The notes under the pieces: generated by a model | Seen by the model: only the letters and a program-made list of their open reading frames with translations | Told to the model about the DNA's origin: nothing | The model's database searches: none | Part shown: positions 1 through 13,237 of the stretch, one piece after another | Layout of the letters: each line of letters begins with the position of its first letter | Position numbering within the stretch: the first letter of the stretch is position 1 | Translations under genes and position numbers: made by a program | DNA from: Setaria digitata | Lineage: Eukaryota; Nematoda; Chromadorea; Rhabditida; Setariidae | DNA length: 64,000 nt | NCBI GenBank assembly: GCA_003640385.1 | Contig: RCAB01000021.1 | Coordinates: 62,001-126,000 of the forward strand | Direction: 5' to 3'

Positions 1-1325
1 TCTTTTTTTGAGGAAGGCAAGAGCCCTCATGTCTTTTCTTCTTTTTACGTAATATATACTCTTCGAAAATTTTCATGAAGTCCAGCTGAAATGATAACAA
101 GCGATATATTATTATGGTTATATTATTACGATTTCTTACAAATCTAGAAATCGTCCTTGCCTTTTTCTACGTGTTTCCATCGTTTTTTGTTGTTTTTAAT
201 CCAAATGTTTTTCCAACATAGAGTGGTGCAACTATTTAATAGTTAATGTTTTGATGAGTGTTTTATATGATAAAATATTTTTCTATTGCAACTTGAAAAA
301 AACCGAAATGCGAAAGTGGAGATCTAAGCAATATATAAGAACACGAAACTGAAAAAACCTAGCATTTTTGATGGACTGAATTTAAGGCTATCAGTTATTA
401 TCTGCCTTTGTGCTTTTGTTTTCCATCAGAGCTTCATAAATTTGACAAATTATTTAATATTTTTCATAGTGATCCTCATCTTTGCTGCTATCTTTTATCA
501 GTGTTATTAAAAGTTATGGGCTAAACTGCTGTACTGATAATGGTTAGGTTCTTGTTGCACATTTTGAATTGTTAACTGGCATAACAAACATAGTAGATCA
601 GCTGCTGCCGAAAAGAAGTTACATTTATGTATCATCAAATTGTGTAAGCGAAATATAAAGAATTATTAATACTGCTACAGTAAAACGCACATCTTTGAAA
701 ACAATGATATGGAACTATTCAATAACCAAGTCTTCCCGGAGGTTCCACAGTGCTAACATGTCTGCTTAATTGCATTTTTTTTTTTTTAATGATAAATGCT
801 GTGACACTTGTTCTCCACTTATCTTTCTCTTGATCGAGAATGAATCGGACACACCTGCCATGAAACTTCAGTGTGGAAGATGTCGCAGAATACCGAAAGC
901 TTTTTCCATAGTGATTACTTGCAACTAGGTGGTGATTTCCGTTAATTCTGTAACTTCAGCTATTTGCAGCTTGGTCTTCCGGATATGAGGCGAAATTCCG
1001 TCATAAAATGCATTAAGTTCTTCAACTTCTCTATCTGCATAAGTACAAAGCATTTCCACTACGTCTGAAAACGTAGTGTGATGTCATCATCCATTTTTTT
1101 TTTTTTTTTTAAAGATATGTTTCGCAAGAAAATTATGAACAATTTGCTGCATGGGATATAACTATATCTGTAAAACTGATATTCCCAACTTTTACCATTG
1201 AGTCATGCTGTACCTCACTAGCGCATATTGTGCTTGACGATAACATATACAGATTCTTGGATTACACAAAAATATGTCAGTCAACCTTATCACGAAGATG
1301 AGGTGAACTGTGTGTGAGATGGGGA
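1..1325. other. Gene-free AT-rich flank downstream of GTF2H5
   Basis: No convincing coding exon is visible on either strand. Stops are frequent in all frames and there are T homopolymers near 774-788 and 1096-1111. The right part should hold the 3' UTR and polyadenylation region of the minus-strand GTF2H5 gene. Nothing else was recognised. Confidence 0.6.
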
Positions 1326-1541
1326 TCATTTGTCACTGAGGTCAGGCGAGAGTGATTCCATCATTTGGTCGAGTTTCTGTTCCAGGATTGGCACAATCTC
1401 CTTGTCGACCACAATGTGTGTCTCATCCAATTCCTTCACGATGAACTTCGACCCCAGCGCACGTGATTCGTCCAGATGAACCAATAACTGACGCATAGCC
1501 GGATCACATCGTACCAATACACCTTTTTTTACATTCACCAT
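1326..1541 (-). CDS. GTF2H5: TFIIH subunit GTF2H5/TFB5 (TTDA), single exon, complete
   Basis: This encodes the smallest subunit of the general transcription/repair factor TFIIH. In the family it stabilises the p52 subunit of the TFIIH core and supports XPB activity in nucleotide excision repair in the nucleus. The intact frame is 71 codons, exactly the length of human GTF2H5, and it aligns end to end. It opens MVNVKKGVLVRCDPAMRQLL, followed by LDES, LGSKFIVKELDETHI, and a C-terminal helix (VPILEQKLDQMMESL). The ATG (1539-1541 on the minus strand) is the family start. A TTTTCAG site on the minus strand puts the first transcript base at 1561, only 20 nt before the ATG, which fits spliced-leader trans-splicing (inference). 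It is divergent from the protease gene, with about 1.6 kb between the two starts. No intron is needed. The identification rests on recalled family sequence, but length and motif agreement leave little doubt. Confidence 0.95.
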   Translation of the reverse strand: MVNVKKGVLVRCDPAMRQLLVHLDESRALGSKFIVKELDETHIVVDKEIVPILEQKLDQMMESLSPDLSDK

Positions 1542-3185
1542 CGCTTTCCTAACGTGTCTTTCTGAAAAGTTTCAGTTTTTAAGGAGAACATTTCGAATGC
1601 CGAGGAATTTCCGTCTGAATACTGACGCGCACTGTGGACGTTACGCCTCGCGTCAGAAATCAAAGAGATGGAGCCGACCTCACTTCTGAAGTGTAGCGAT
1701 TTTATCGTCCTGTTTCGTTACGAGATGGCCCAGAGAACCGTTTTAACAGATCACCCGGGAGAGCTCCCAGTGCTGTCTTTTCGGTTATCACCGCATATGA
1801 TCTTCAATTAGTGGTTGATAAGGGAATAGCAAGCTCATAGTTACTCCTTGTTTTTTTAACTTTCCTGTTGTATTTTATAGTTCGTGATGTGCCATTATTA
1901 GGATCACCTATTGCTATATTATTCCTCGAAAACTAGAAATTTATACAAATTTTTCTAGATTAACTTCTCTCAATAAATTTGCAAAAAAAAGTGGGGCAAC
2001 TTCGATAAAATGAAGTCAAAAAAAAAGATTAATGAAATCCATTCTGTTTTTCTTTCTGATTTTAAATCTTTAGATAGAATTAGCTTACAGGTTTAACGAA
2101 GGCTTCAACAACTGCTGATTGAGAGGGCATTAAAATTCCCCACTGTCAAGGAAAGGCTAACGAGGATGGATAGGACAAGAGCAGAAAGTAAGAAAGACAG
2201 TCTTTGTATTCCCTTATATGCTTTACTTAACCACTGACTACAAAATTAAGCTATAATAGCACTACTTGAACCAGTGTCGCTTTGCAAGAGAATACTGATC
2301 CCTTGAAAGCCCATTTCTGCTAATGCGTTGTTGAGAAAAATACTGATTTTTGATGTTAGAACTGATACCTCTTTTTCCATTTATTAATATGTGTTGATAT
2401 TAGTGAAACTGGAGGGAAACTTGAAGTGGCCAGGTTTTGTCAGTTAATCAAAAATTCCAATTTCTTGGGAAGGTATCAAAGTTCAAGGTGTTCTAAAGCA
2501 GAAAAGCGGAAAATGGAAACCAGTTCACCATCGCGGGCAAGTGCTCGTCCACTTGCTTGAAATTAGTTTTGTATTGCCAGTCATCTTTTCCAGCACTTTT
2601 GCAACTTGAGATCAAGTTAAAGAAGAATTAAGGCTGAAGAAATGGTGATACTTCATGAATAATTCGATCAATTATTGCTTCCCTCCGTCACATCTTGTTA
2701 TTCAAAATGCTTACTTTCCCATAAGATTCACTTCAAAGAAGAAATTTGTCATTCATTTGAAACATCTATTTTGTCATTTATCTTGAACATATTTTTTCCC
2801 ATTATTTTCCACACATTCCCTGCTGCCATACCGAATTTTTACAGTGAAAAGATTACCAAACATTTCTAACTGTATTTCAAAAGTTCGCGTTACCACGCTT
2901 ACAGCATTACTTTTCGTGATCCCTATGTCGTTAAATTCGGTATTTTTTATTTTATTTTATTTTTTTTATTTTAATCAGTCAATGATTAATACCGTAAATT
3001 CATACTACCGTTTGATGATGGATGATTTAATTTGAGCTATTGTTGAATATATCTTTGGTAAGAATTTCCTGTCAGCAGTTGAAAATATTTCACGTTGGTG
3101 GGAAACGAAGAAGTTTGTTTGTTTCTTAACTTTTCATCATTTAAATAAACTTAAAACATAGGTCATTTTTTAAGGACTTATTAGA
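1542..3185. other. Divergent intergenic region between GTF2H5 and the M16 protease
   Basis: Both flanking genes read outward, so this 1.6 kb should contain both promoters. The stretch 1560-1800 is noticeably more GC-rich than its surroundings, with CpG-containing words such as GACGCGCAC and GCCTCGCG, as expected near a housekeeping promoter. The rest is AT-rich with T and A runs. Two short plus-strand open frames at 2675-3035 are low-complexity hydrophobic and have no family features. Confidence 0.5.
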
Positions 3186-6100
3186 ATGATGAAGAAAAGA
3201 TGGACGGCTAGTCCAGCGTACAAAATTAATGGAGAGATCCCGCTTGTAATGTATTCATCGAATCGTTCGAGACTTCGAGTTGCTGTTGCCCAAACACCGG
3301 GACCTTTGGTTAAAGGTCTTGTCTCCTTTGGTTAGCTTTGTTTTCATTTCAATTTTTTTTCAGAAAAAAATTTTTAATACATGTGCCCGAATTTCAAAAC
3401 ATTATGGCAATAATAAATTGTTTATTCTAGTCCCATTTTTATTAGATTTTTCTCTGATGTCCAACTAATCATTAATTATGCATTCTTTTCAATCCACTTT
3501 TTGGTTAATATATCGTTACTTAGTTAAAAAAGAGACTCCGGTTATCGGATGACTTTTCTGGAAAAAAGTATCTCTAATCCATCCAATATTAAATGTTTAG
3601 TGACAGAGACACTCGATAACGATGGCCTACCTCACACACTGGAGCACCTTACCTTCATGGGTAGTCAAAAATATCCGTACAAAGGTCTTTTGGATTTGAT
3701 CGCCAATCGATGTATGGCATCAGGGACGAATGCATTTACTGCTCAAGATCATACTGCCTATGAATTGGTTACTGTAGGTGTTTATTATTGAAGAGGCAAT
3801 TACGAGAAACTCGAATGTTTTATATCGAATTCAGGTGGAAATTAGAAAGAGAAAAATAAAAAATTCAATTTTATTGAATAAATTTTGTTTCGTTAAAACT
3901 AAACAGAAAGATTCACGCAATAAGAAATTAAGGTTGTAAGCTATGACTACATTTATTTCAGGTTGGCAGTCAAGGATTCCTTAAAGTCCTGCCTGTCTAC
4001 TTAGACCATTTACTGTCCCCAACATTAACGGTAAGCTTGCCTATTTGTTAAATTGAGTCTTTTTTATTCTTAATTTTTAGTTTTCTCTATTATTTTTGAA
4101 ATTTAATGTTGTTTTTATACAGATTTTGCACCAGAATATTGCTGATTTTATACTGTCGGTGATAAGAAATAAGGCATAACATCTTCCTTGATTGATTTCT
4201 TAATCAAAGCTACTGGACAAAATATCCTTCATATTAATTTTTGTATTTATGCTCATATGAAGTTCTATTACCTTGAGGGGCGTTAGATTAACTTAGTCAT
4301 CCTGTAATGGTTCGTCAAATTATCAATGAAAACGTGTCATAGACTTATCACCTAATTGTAAAAGCCACTAAAAAAAAAGAAAAATTGATATGATGAAAAT
4401 GTGACCATATTTAAATATTGGCGTAGAGGTTTGGACTCTCTTAGGGTTGATTTTTCTCTCTGATTAGTTCATTTACAGAATTATGACAGTGCCGAACATA
4501 GGTCTTAGTTTGTAGGATGCTCAATTTCTGACAGAAATTCATCATATTAATGGTAAAGGAGAAGATGCAGGGGTTGTTTACAGTGAGATGCAAGAACATG
4601 AATCTGAAATGAATAATATTGTGACCTGGAAACGAAAAGAGCTTTTTTATCCCGAATGTAAGTTTCTTTTTTTTTGGCGACTTTTTAGCAGGGGCTGCTA
4701 TTTTCTTGGGTTATGGTACCAAGTTTATATAATCTGAATTCATAGATATATCAGGATAATGATATACTGAGTAGTGTATCTTCGGTTTTCTAGATAATCC
4801 ATATCGTGTAGAAACGGGTGGCCGTTTAGCTGCGTTACGTACGACATGTAATATGAAGAGGATAAGGCAATATCACCGTGAATTTTATCACACTAGTAAC
4901 ATGTTTGTGACTGTTTGTGGATCTATCGACCATTCAGAACTTCTCAATATTTTATCGTCTATCGGTAGTTTACTTTCATTTTTACTTTTCCCAGAAGTTT
5001 AAAACATAGTTCTTTTCTAGAGTTATAATAATCCTTTGCCTTTTTTTTTTGTTACAGAGGAAACATCGCAGCAGCGAGTACCACATTTATTCAATAGTCC
5101 ATTCAAGAATCCCATGTTGTTGTTCACGAAGGCTCAGGATAAGCTGATTGTTTGTCCAAGTGAAGACGAAAAACTGGGTATAGTGGAAATTGCTTGGAAA
5201 GGTCCCATCAGTAATGTTCGTTTTTTTGCTGCTACCTCACTTACAAGTTTTTGTTGAAGCTCTCTAATTAAATATTACTTGAAATAAGTCTAGAAGTAAG
5301 CGTGACCTGTTTTCTCTTTCTAAGGTCAATGTAAGCTGCTCAAAAGAAACACTGAAGCAGGAGAATTTTGTGATTATAGACTGTCACATTTTCAACTTGA
5401 AACAAAAAATCATTTTGAAGAATTTGAAACTAAAATTAATTCCCTTCGATTGTTTAGATTTTATGAGGAGCGTTTATTATTATGTAGCAATAATAAAAAT
5501 TATGTACAACTTTGCTTAAATCTGCGAACAATTTTTTATTGTTGGACTTCCTCTTGTCATGAAATTCTTTTTGGTATTAAAATATATTTAGCTTAACGAT
5601 TTGCAACAGTTGGAAGTACTTGCAAATTATTTGAGTGATACTGCTGCTTCACCTTTGGAACAAGATTTTGTGCAATTGGACGAGCAACTGGCAAGTTCTG
5701 TGCAGTTCAACATACATGAGCAGGCTGTTTGTGAACTAGTATTATGTTTCAATGGAGTACCGGTTAAAGAGCTGCAAAACATTAAAACAAGGCAAGAAAT
5801 TTTTAATGATTTGATCTCCTTTATTAATTCTTTTACCTTTAACGGAACAAGAAAATCGCCATAAATTTACCGAAAACTAGTATCTCTGGGGAATTAATAA
5901 ATTTCTTCCCTTTTTTTTTTTTCACACTTAAGTTAGTTTTTCGAAGCATAGTATTAGAATGCGGAAAAACTAACTTTTGCTTCGTTTTGAAGATAGTCTG
6001 ATTTTGTATGCGTAGATTGGCTGTGGCATATGCTAACATTAAAGTACAAATTTATAAAAGCGGTAAAGTTTATGGGTAGGCCATGATTCGCTGATTTGAC

Positions 6101-9100
6101 TGGTATTTTCTAGGTTTTTCGAGAAAACTTTGCCACAGACTTTCGAAAAGAATTTCGACATTGAACGGATGAAGAATACCATTACACATATGATTGATAG
6201 GAAGCTTGCAAAAGTAATCCTTTACCAAAGTTGTTCTGAATTAAAACTCTCAGTTAATTAGTTGATAGGAAAAGGTTTACTGAGCTTCACTGTATTATTC
6301 TTTCTCTTAATTTTCATTGATCTACCGCTGAAAAAATGGCAATTAGACCTAAGATTAAAATATTTTGTTTCATATAACATGACGTATTCATTTACCTGAG
6401 CAAATTTAGAAATTCATTGGAGAGCTTTTCTGGCTGATTTTATTGATTGAATTATAAGGTTGAAATGCTAGGACAAATGGTTTTGTTTGAATAATGCTTT
6501 TTTATTTATTTATTTATTTTTTTTTTTTTGCCGACAGTACTGCTTCAAAGTTTGCCAAAATAAAAAATAAGCTTCAGATGGAAACAGATTGTCATAATTG
6601 TGTTTTCGAAATATTATGCATGCATCAGGTCTATGGAAGAAATGATGAACTGGCTATGCGGTTGAATCATGTAGCTCGATTGCGAAAGTTTACATTTTCT
6701 TAATTACTACTTATTTTTGTCAAATCAGGTTGCAAATTTTTTACCTAGATGGCATTCCAGAATGTTTGCTATGCAACCTGAAGACTGGATCAGATTAGCG
6801 CGCCGATATTTGACAAAGGAATGTATCTGTGTAATGGGTTGTCCTTCTCGAGATGAAGTGTCTAGAATTGCTACAGCGGTTGGGAACATATGAAACATTC
6901 GGTGTTGTTTAGGATGAGTTGCCTTTCTACTCTTGTATGGTGGCGGTTGACATTTTGTTCTCGTGTCACTGGAATAGTTTCATTATAAATTGCTTGAAAC
7001 TCTGCAGTTTGTTTTTCATTTCAGGAAAAAAATCGAATTGAGGAACAGCGTAGAAAATTGGGAAAAGATGGACTTCGTCGATGTGCCGAAGAATTGCGGA
7101 AAGCGATTCATGAAACTACGGTTTTTTTTTTTTTTTTTTTTCAATATTCAGAATGTTATCATTCAACATGGATATTTGTTTACACTTGGATGTCATTCAT
7201 TTATTTATATTCTCTCCCAAGGTTATTAGTGATTTTTTAAATAATACCTGCATGCATTTGGCAAAGTCTCCGTATTCCATTTAATGCGGTGATGGTTACA
7301 ATCTGTGGTGTTCTGGATGTCAAAAAGGGAAGATGTATGCAGAATTAAATTAAATACCTCTGCCGGGTTCTCCCTTATGTCATTTGTAGATTTTTCGAAG
7401 TTTTAAGTTGTTCTAGGAGGGAAAACCGTCGTCAGAATTACTCTCTAATATGATGATAAATGAGCTGGAGAATTTTGCAACCTTCGAAATTCAAACGCTG
7501 TATGCACGTACTGGTCAGAATAATGATAAAATATTTAATCTACCACTGCCAATCTATATACATAGCGCCAAAACACATTTTGTTAAGGTACGTCTTTCCT
7601 TTGAATATTTTAGTCGTACATGCATTATTTAATCTGTATGATGGAAGCCAAGGATATAATAATAAGGGCCTAAAGTTTTCTGCATGGGTACACGAGGATG
7701 TGTTTCTTGTTTATATCTTATCACTGAAATAGCGCATAAAGATTCTTTTCCTTGCTTATTTTAAACAGAGTGCATTTTATGGAATTATTTTCTATTATGA
7801 ATAGTCATTTTTGCAACGACAGTGGTGTGTTTAGTTTATGCTAGTTTGGGATACGAAGCTTATACCGTTGGAATTACGAATGTGGATGATGCTTTATTTC
7901 GAAGTGATGTTCCAGAGTCCAGCTATTATAGATGACCAGGTAAATCCTTGTTATTTATAATTTCGAATCCGGCGATGCTTTATTTGGAGTCGATTCTTGG
8001 ACATAACTAGACTGTTGTGATTTTTTACATTTTAAATATCTCTCTGCGATTGTGGCATAAAAAATCCTTCTGCTGCCATTGAGGTTTACAATTATAGGGT
8101 TGGATGAGATGTGAAATATATTAGTCATAATAGTAGTTGTATGAATGCAGAGGTGAATAGCAGTACTTGCTATTCTAAAGGGTTCAGACTTTTTGTCCCG
8201 GATGGAGAGTCAGGTATGGCAAGATTCGCTAACGTTGCTGAGATATTTAGCCGTTACTACTTTTTCATCACTTGGTCATCAAGATGATCAAAAATATTCC
8301 ATCATTTAATACTTTTTAAATGAAACGCTAAGAGAATTCTCTTGATTCAGGTTGAATTTTGTGTACGTTTCCTGTAATACTTATGTCATTGGTGATGGAA
8401 TGTATCCATCTTCATGGTCTGCTATTTAAACTACCATAAATTATTTTGAAAAGTTTTCAAAACTATTTTCAGAAATTATCTTATGAAGAAATTGCAAAAT
8501 TATACACTCGCGATTTGATATCATATTGCTCATCCATAGGCGTTTTCAATCATTTTGGACGATTTTGTTCACTTACCTTAAAAGTAAGCTAGACAACTGA
8601 TTAAATTCCAAAAAATTTTACAGGTCATATAACATTTTGATTGTTTTGTGGGGTTAATTTAAAAATGAAAATAGATTTGGGAGATAAATGGACAATAAAC
8701 AAGCAGAAATGACGGAAGACAGTGCAGAATAAGCCTGCTTCTATTTGTGAAGTGTTAGATCGACGTATTTTAGGCTGTACCCAAACGATATGTGACTATG
8801 TTGTCGTGGTTTACTACGTTTATAAATGGGATAATCTTCGAAGCAGAGCGGGCGAAAGTAGCTGCGCAGAGTTTAGTAGCTCAAGCTGATGAAGAAAAGC
8901 GGGATGGGTACGAAATGCAAAATGTTCTTCTTAATACTTCAATTTACGATGAAAGTATGCATTTCTGGAAGTTAGACGTAAAAATGAAACCAAATTGAGA
9001 GTAATTTTGATTGAAAATCTAATTTAAAGCATCTTAGAATGGTTTTTTATTTAAAACCTATATCAAATTTCTGAAAATTAGAAATATTTCTATTTATTTG

Positions 9101-11507
9101 AAGTGACGTTTAATTTTCAGTTAAACGTTTGAAATAATTCTTTTCGTTTAAATAGTTTAGAAAATCAGGTATATTTTTACAAGGCTGTTTGTAATATTCC
9201 AGATAGTAATGAACACATACATGGTTTGGTTCAGTTGGAAAATTTTCATAAGAATGTGATAAAATTAACGAAAGAAAATCCCACTTATGTAGGTTTTTAT
9301 TTTTTTTTTTTACCTTATTTTTTCCTAGAATTGTTGGGTTCTTTAGTATTTCCAAAAGTGTAATTTCTTGGTAACACGTAGATTTATTTGTGAAATTACT
9401 TAAACACACTCAAAATAGAAGCAAATATCAGTATTGAGAAAATAATTTGTCATATTCACCTCACAGGGAAATTGTAAGTGGACCTTTTTGAATTTTTGTT
9501 TTCTATCTCTCCTTCTTGGTTGCAGAAGGTTCCATGGTTTTCGACTATTTTTTGAAAGATATACTGAATAAACAAAGAATTGTTAGTATGTACTATATTC
9601 AATAGTAAATTCGTTATATTATGTCATTTTAAGGTTGTTAATAAACTAAAGGAATTACGTAGGGCATTGGTAGAAGCTCCGGTGAATGTACACATAATTT
9701 GCAACACAGAGAAAATTATGCCATTTCTACCAACCAGTCTTGCCTGGCTTTATCATGATCGTAAGCCTGTAGCTGAAATCCCTACTGGTTTCCGAGTAAG
9801 TTTTTCTAAGGAGACTGTGTTTTTATTAGCACAGCAACCAATATTGTCATACTATCATAATATACATTCAAATAATTCTACATAAATTAATACCTTTTCA
9901 CTTTGAACCATGGTTTGCATAAAACTTGATTGTTTATCGTAAATCCTGCGTATGCAAGTAGCAAATTCATCTTTTGATTTTATAATTTGCCTGGAGAAAC
10001 CGTAATATCGAATAATTTTGGAAAGCAACGTGTCATCGCCGTTGGTGCTACCGAATCCTCCTTTTTAAAACAAGTATGTATCTGATATCTACTTTTTCTG
10101 CAATCTTTGTGTTATTCCTTTGCAATAAAAAGTGCAGTGTAGTAGAATATGAAGGAGCTAAAAGAGGATGAGATTTAAAAAGCTGAGATTGATGTCGAGG
10201 GTTAAGAGTTGTATCGATTTCAAAATACTGTGAACACAAGTAAATTTATCAAGGATTTTTAAAGTAATACTTTTTGCAGTCCATACCATTCAAGCTTCAG
10301 TTGGATAGTAAAGAAGGGTTGGCTGTGCAACTTATTGCTCAGTATTTATCGCAGGTTGAAGGAACTTTGTATAAGGCAATACGTGGGAATGGCTTAGCCT
10401 ATGGGGTAGGTATTGAAATAAATCCAGATGACCAACTACTTAGTTTTTGGATCTATCGAAGTGCTCAACTTGAACAAACTTATGAAGAGGCCAAGAAAGT
10501 TGTGGTTAGAATTTTTCTGTACAATATTTTCAAATTAATAGTCTTATTAATATGTAAGTTGAAAGGACTAAAAGCAGAGGGGGAAGGAAGGCCTTAAATT
10601 TGTAACTGAATAAAAGAAACGCTTTCATAGTTGAAGTTTTAGGAATTTTTTCCGGAAGTGAATACTGGATCAAATTACTGATTTATATAATGAATTGTTA
10701 GAAAAAATTTCCCTTGTCAGTATAAAACTATTTTTAATGATGTGAGCTACGATTCCAGTTTCATTTGCAGAACCTTAGTAATGATACTGCAAAATTTAGG
10801 TAAATGAATTGGGTCACACATCTGAAATCGAATTCGAAGCGGCAAAACGAAGTCTTGTCTCAGAAATAGTGCAGTGTGAGGATACGGTAATCAATGCCGC
10901 GCGTCGAGCTGTTTTCAACTGCTTCCGAGGATTACCACCGGAGTTTTGGAGGTAGGCTCCGATTACCTTGAAATGTGGATTGCGGTTTAAAATGTGGTTT
11001 GCACATGTTCCGTTGTTTATCAGACAGTAGTTGGTGGTTGGGGTGCTTGGCATATTATTAAATTAGCATTGCTATTAATAAGGTCAGGTTTGATATGACT
11101 ATTTCTTGAATTTGTGGCAAGCAATATGATATTAATCAGGCTTGTTAAAGCTTAATAAATTAAGAGAATTTGTCAGCGGTTTTTAACTAAAGTAAAGCCC
11201 AATTGAAATTTCTAGGCGAGAGCAAAAAAGGTGTGACAACCTTGATTTTCAAAGAGAAAATAAAAACTTTTGTAGTCATGCATATTTTTGGATATTTTTT
11301 ACACTCAGGAAATATTGCGAAAGAATCTGGAATGCATCAATGAAAGAAGTGATGGAATGTAGTAGGAATTTTATTCTTGATTTGTTCGACGATCGAAAAT
11401 GCTGTCGTGCTATAGCTGTGCCACAAGGGAAATTAAAAGATATTGAGAAATATTTCAAAGGAATCGAAGTTGTCCGCTCTTCAGATCTGCATGTAAAGCC
11501 ATTGTAA
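3186..11507 (+). CDS. M16-family zinc metalloprotease, C05D11.1/YOL098C type
   Basis: A 22-exon chain can be joined in phase: 3186-3330, 3601-3773, 3962-4030, 4516-4657, 4794-4964, 5058-5215, 5592-5791, 6114-6213, 6551-6670, 6729-6878, 7025-7120, 7417-7587, 7835-7939, 8473-8583, 8774-8954, 9161-9292, 9526-9581, 9634-9799, 9997-10073, 10280-10504, 10800-10951, 11309-11507. It gives about 1032 residues, close to C. elegans C05D11.1 and yeast YOL098C. The inverted zinc motif HxxEH is HTLEH at residues 60-64, and the second metal-site glutamate is in GVVYSEM (about 153). Family blocks include GLPHTLEHLTFMGSQKYPYKG, NPYRVETGGRLAALR, SPAIIDDQ, AVGATESSFL and RGNGLAYG. Physiological substrates of this branch are unknown to me. 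The intron after 5791 appears to be GC-AG. Weak junctions are the 6551 acceptor, the 9292 donor and the 9799/9997 pair. A TTATTAG site lies directly before the first ATG, so trans-splicing is likely. Confidence 0.88.
5792..6113 (+). other. Probable GC-AG intron in the M16 protease gene
   Basis: The donor reads AACAAG|GCAAGA and the acceptor TTTTCTAG|G. Joining here restores an arginine codon and the family-like string KTRFFEKTLPQTFEK. No GT donor in the last 40 bases of the upstream exon preserves both phase and the conserved FFEKT block: the nearest GT, in CCG|GTTAAA, would drop about ten residues and break phase. GC-AG introns are a known minor class of the major spliceosome. Confidence 0.65.
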
Positions 11508-13237
11508 CTTACAAATTTGTTGGTATTTCATTTTACATTCTAATTCCCTGTGACTTCGTAGAGTTTGTGTAGCCTCATATTTTTCCATTCTAGATACAAC
11601 GATTTTAGTTTCTTCCTTGATTATTATGTTGTATTGCAGATTTCATTTTTATTTTTTTAATTCATTGCTGTAATAGTTGTTACCATTCACCAGATCTCTC
11701 AATTCCATGTTTATTGAGTTAGAGTATTTTAGTCTTCCTACATGTTTATGATGATTTTTGATTCATTTTCTATAGTTGCCAAAGGTCTTGTGGTTCATTT
11801 GACCATGATTTGGAGAACTTTCCGGGACACTAAAGTTAATATCGGTAAGGTTGTAGGAAGACTTCCTCGATATTTTTTTCCATTGTTGCTATTTCTGATA
11901 TCTTACTGCTCCTATTTCAACTGATGAATAAAATCTATTGAAACATACCCGTTGGACAATGGAAGGTAGAATAATGCTAGCGCAGAAGGCATCGTTTACT
12001 GCAGTTACTTCCAAAAATTATTTGTGTCAAGATATTGGAGGCACGAACTGTGCCATTTACAGCCGCCTCAGACCGATTATCGGATATACCAGCACTGTAA
12101 TTACAGCTGTCGCGATTAGAGCTTGTAATTTGTGAAGGTTATTTGGCTGCTACAAGCTGGGGGTTCTCAACGCGACAAGCACAATCAATACCGTATTTCT
12201 GCGTGTGAATGGTACGTTTTCTGTACGCTTCGCGGAGCTGAGTGTAGAGGGCGTGGTTCCTTAATTAATGTCAATTAGTAGTGCTGTTGGTGTCGTTCAA
12301 GTATGATGGTTTCAAGCACTTAATTTTGCTGTCATCTGTAGTAGTATTAGTGTGGATTCATTTCGAATTTTTGTGACACACACACGACCATGTGACTTAA
12401 TTAGTGTTGCACTTATCGATTAAAATGTTTTTTCGATCTAGTGAATCACGTACGTCTGTTGAATTATGTTATAATGGTGCATCCAGAGTGGTTGTTCATT
12501 TAATCTTCTTTTGCAGTTCAACAAGTCTCTTACTGATGTGAAATAGTCTGTAATGTTGTGGTAGAAATAAGAATTGGTTTTAATATATTTCTTCATAAGT
12601 GAAGTAGATATATCGTGAATTTAATCGCTGTTCTCATAATAGGAAGCTTTTGGTAATTCTTTTCTGTTTAGACGATCTAGCATCAGATTATAGAATAAGT
12701 TTATTTATATTTAAAATCTATATCAAGTTTTTATGATTGTTGGGAAATGCTAAATATTACGTGAGATCACAGATTTGCTGTATATGGTAGTCATCTGTTT
12801 TGGTGTCTTCTCTTTTCTAAACAAATTTTTATTAGCAGTTAATGCTGACTACAATTATTAGAATTTTTCGACAGCTTCCACTATCAACATCCCACCACTT
12901 CTCGAGTGGCGGTGAAAAATGAATGATATGCATTTGAGATAGTCAAAGTTTTCAGGTTCAATGTGATAACCTTTTATTTTAATGAAAGGTAACACTGGAG
13001 GAGTTGAGGGACCTATTCTTGCTTCGTAATGCGTAGTAACATTTTAGATTTCTTTTGAATGGCAATTATTTACGATTCAGATTTTGTCTATTCATTTACT
13101 TCAGGTTTCCGCCTCACATTTTATGCATCATAAAAAAAACAATAAATTTCGCACGACTTAAAGGAGGAAATCATTGTGTGTGGACTACGGATTGATCCGA
13201 AAACAATTGAAAGGAAGGGAACTTTTTTGTTCGTGCA
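11508..13237. other. Intergenic, 5' region of the Brat/NCL-1-type gene
   Basis: This 1.7 kb separates the protease stop from the first ncl-1-type ATG. The plus-strand open frame at 11938-12135 has no recognisable domain and runs into the CpG-richer block 12150-12260, which looks more like promoter or 5' UTR sequence. An AATAAA at about 11925 could serve the protease transcript but is 0.4 kb past its stop. Nothing else was recognised. Confidence 0.5.

Noticed and set aside
5231..5238. CTACCTCA, the let-7 seed complement
   Set aside because: It lies in an intron of the protease gene, not in a 3' UTR, and an 8-mer is expected by chance in 64 kb.
9110..9409. 99-codon minus-strand open frame
   Set aside because: It lies antisense across the protease exon 9161-9292, which is supported by phase and family sequence; the reverse frame has no domain.
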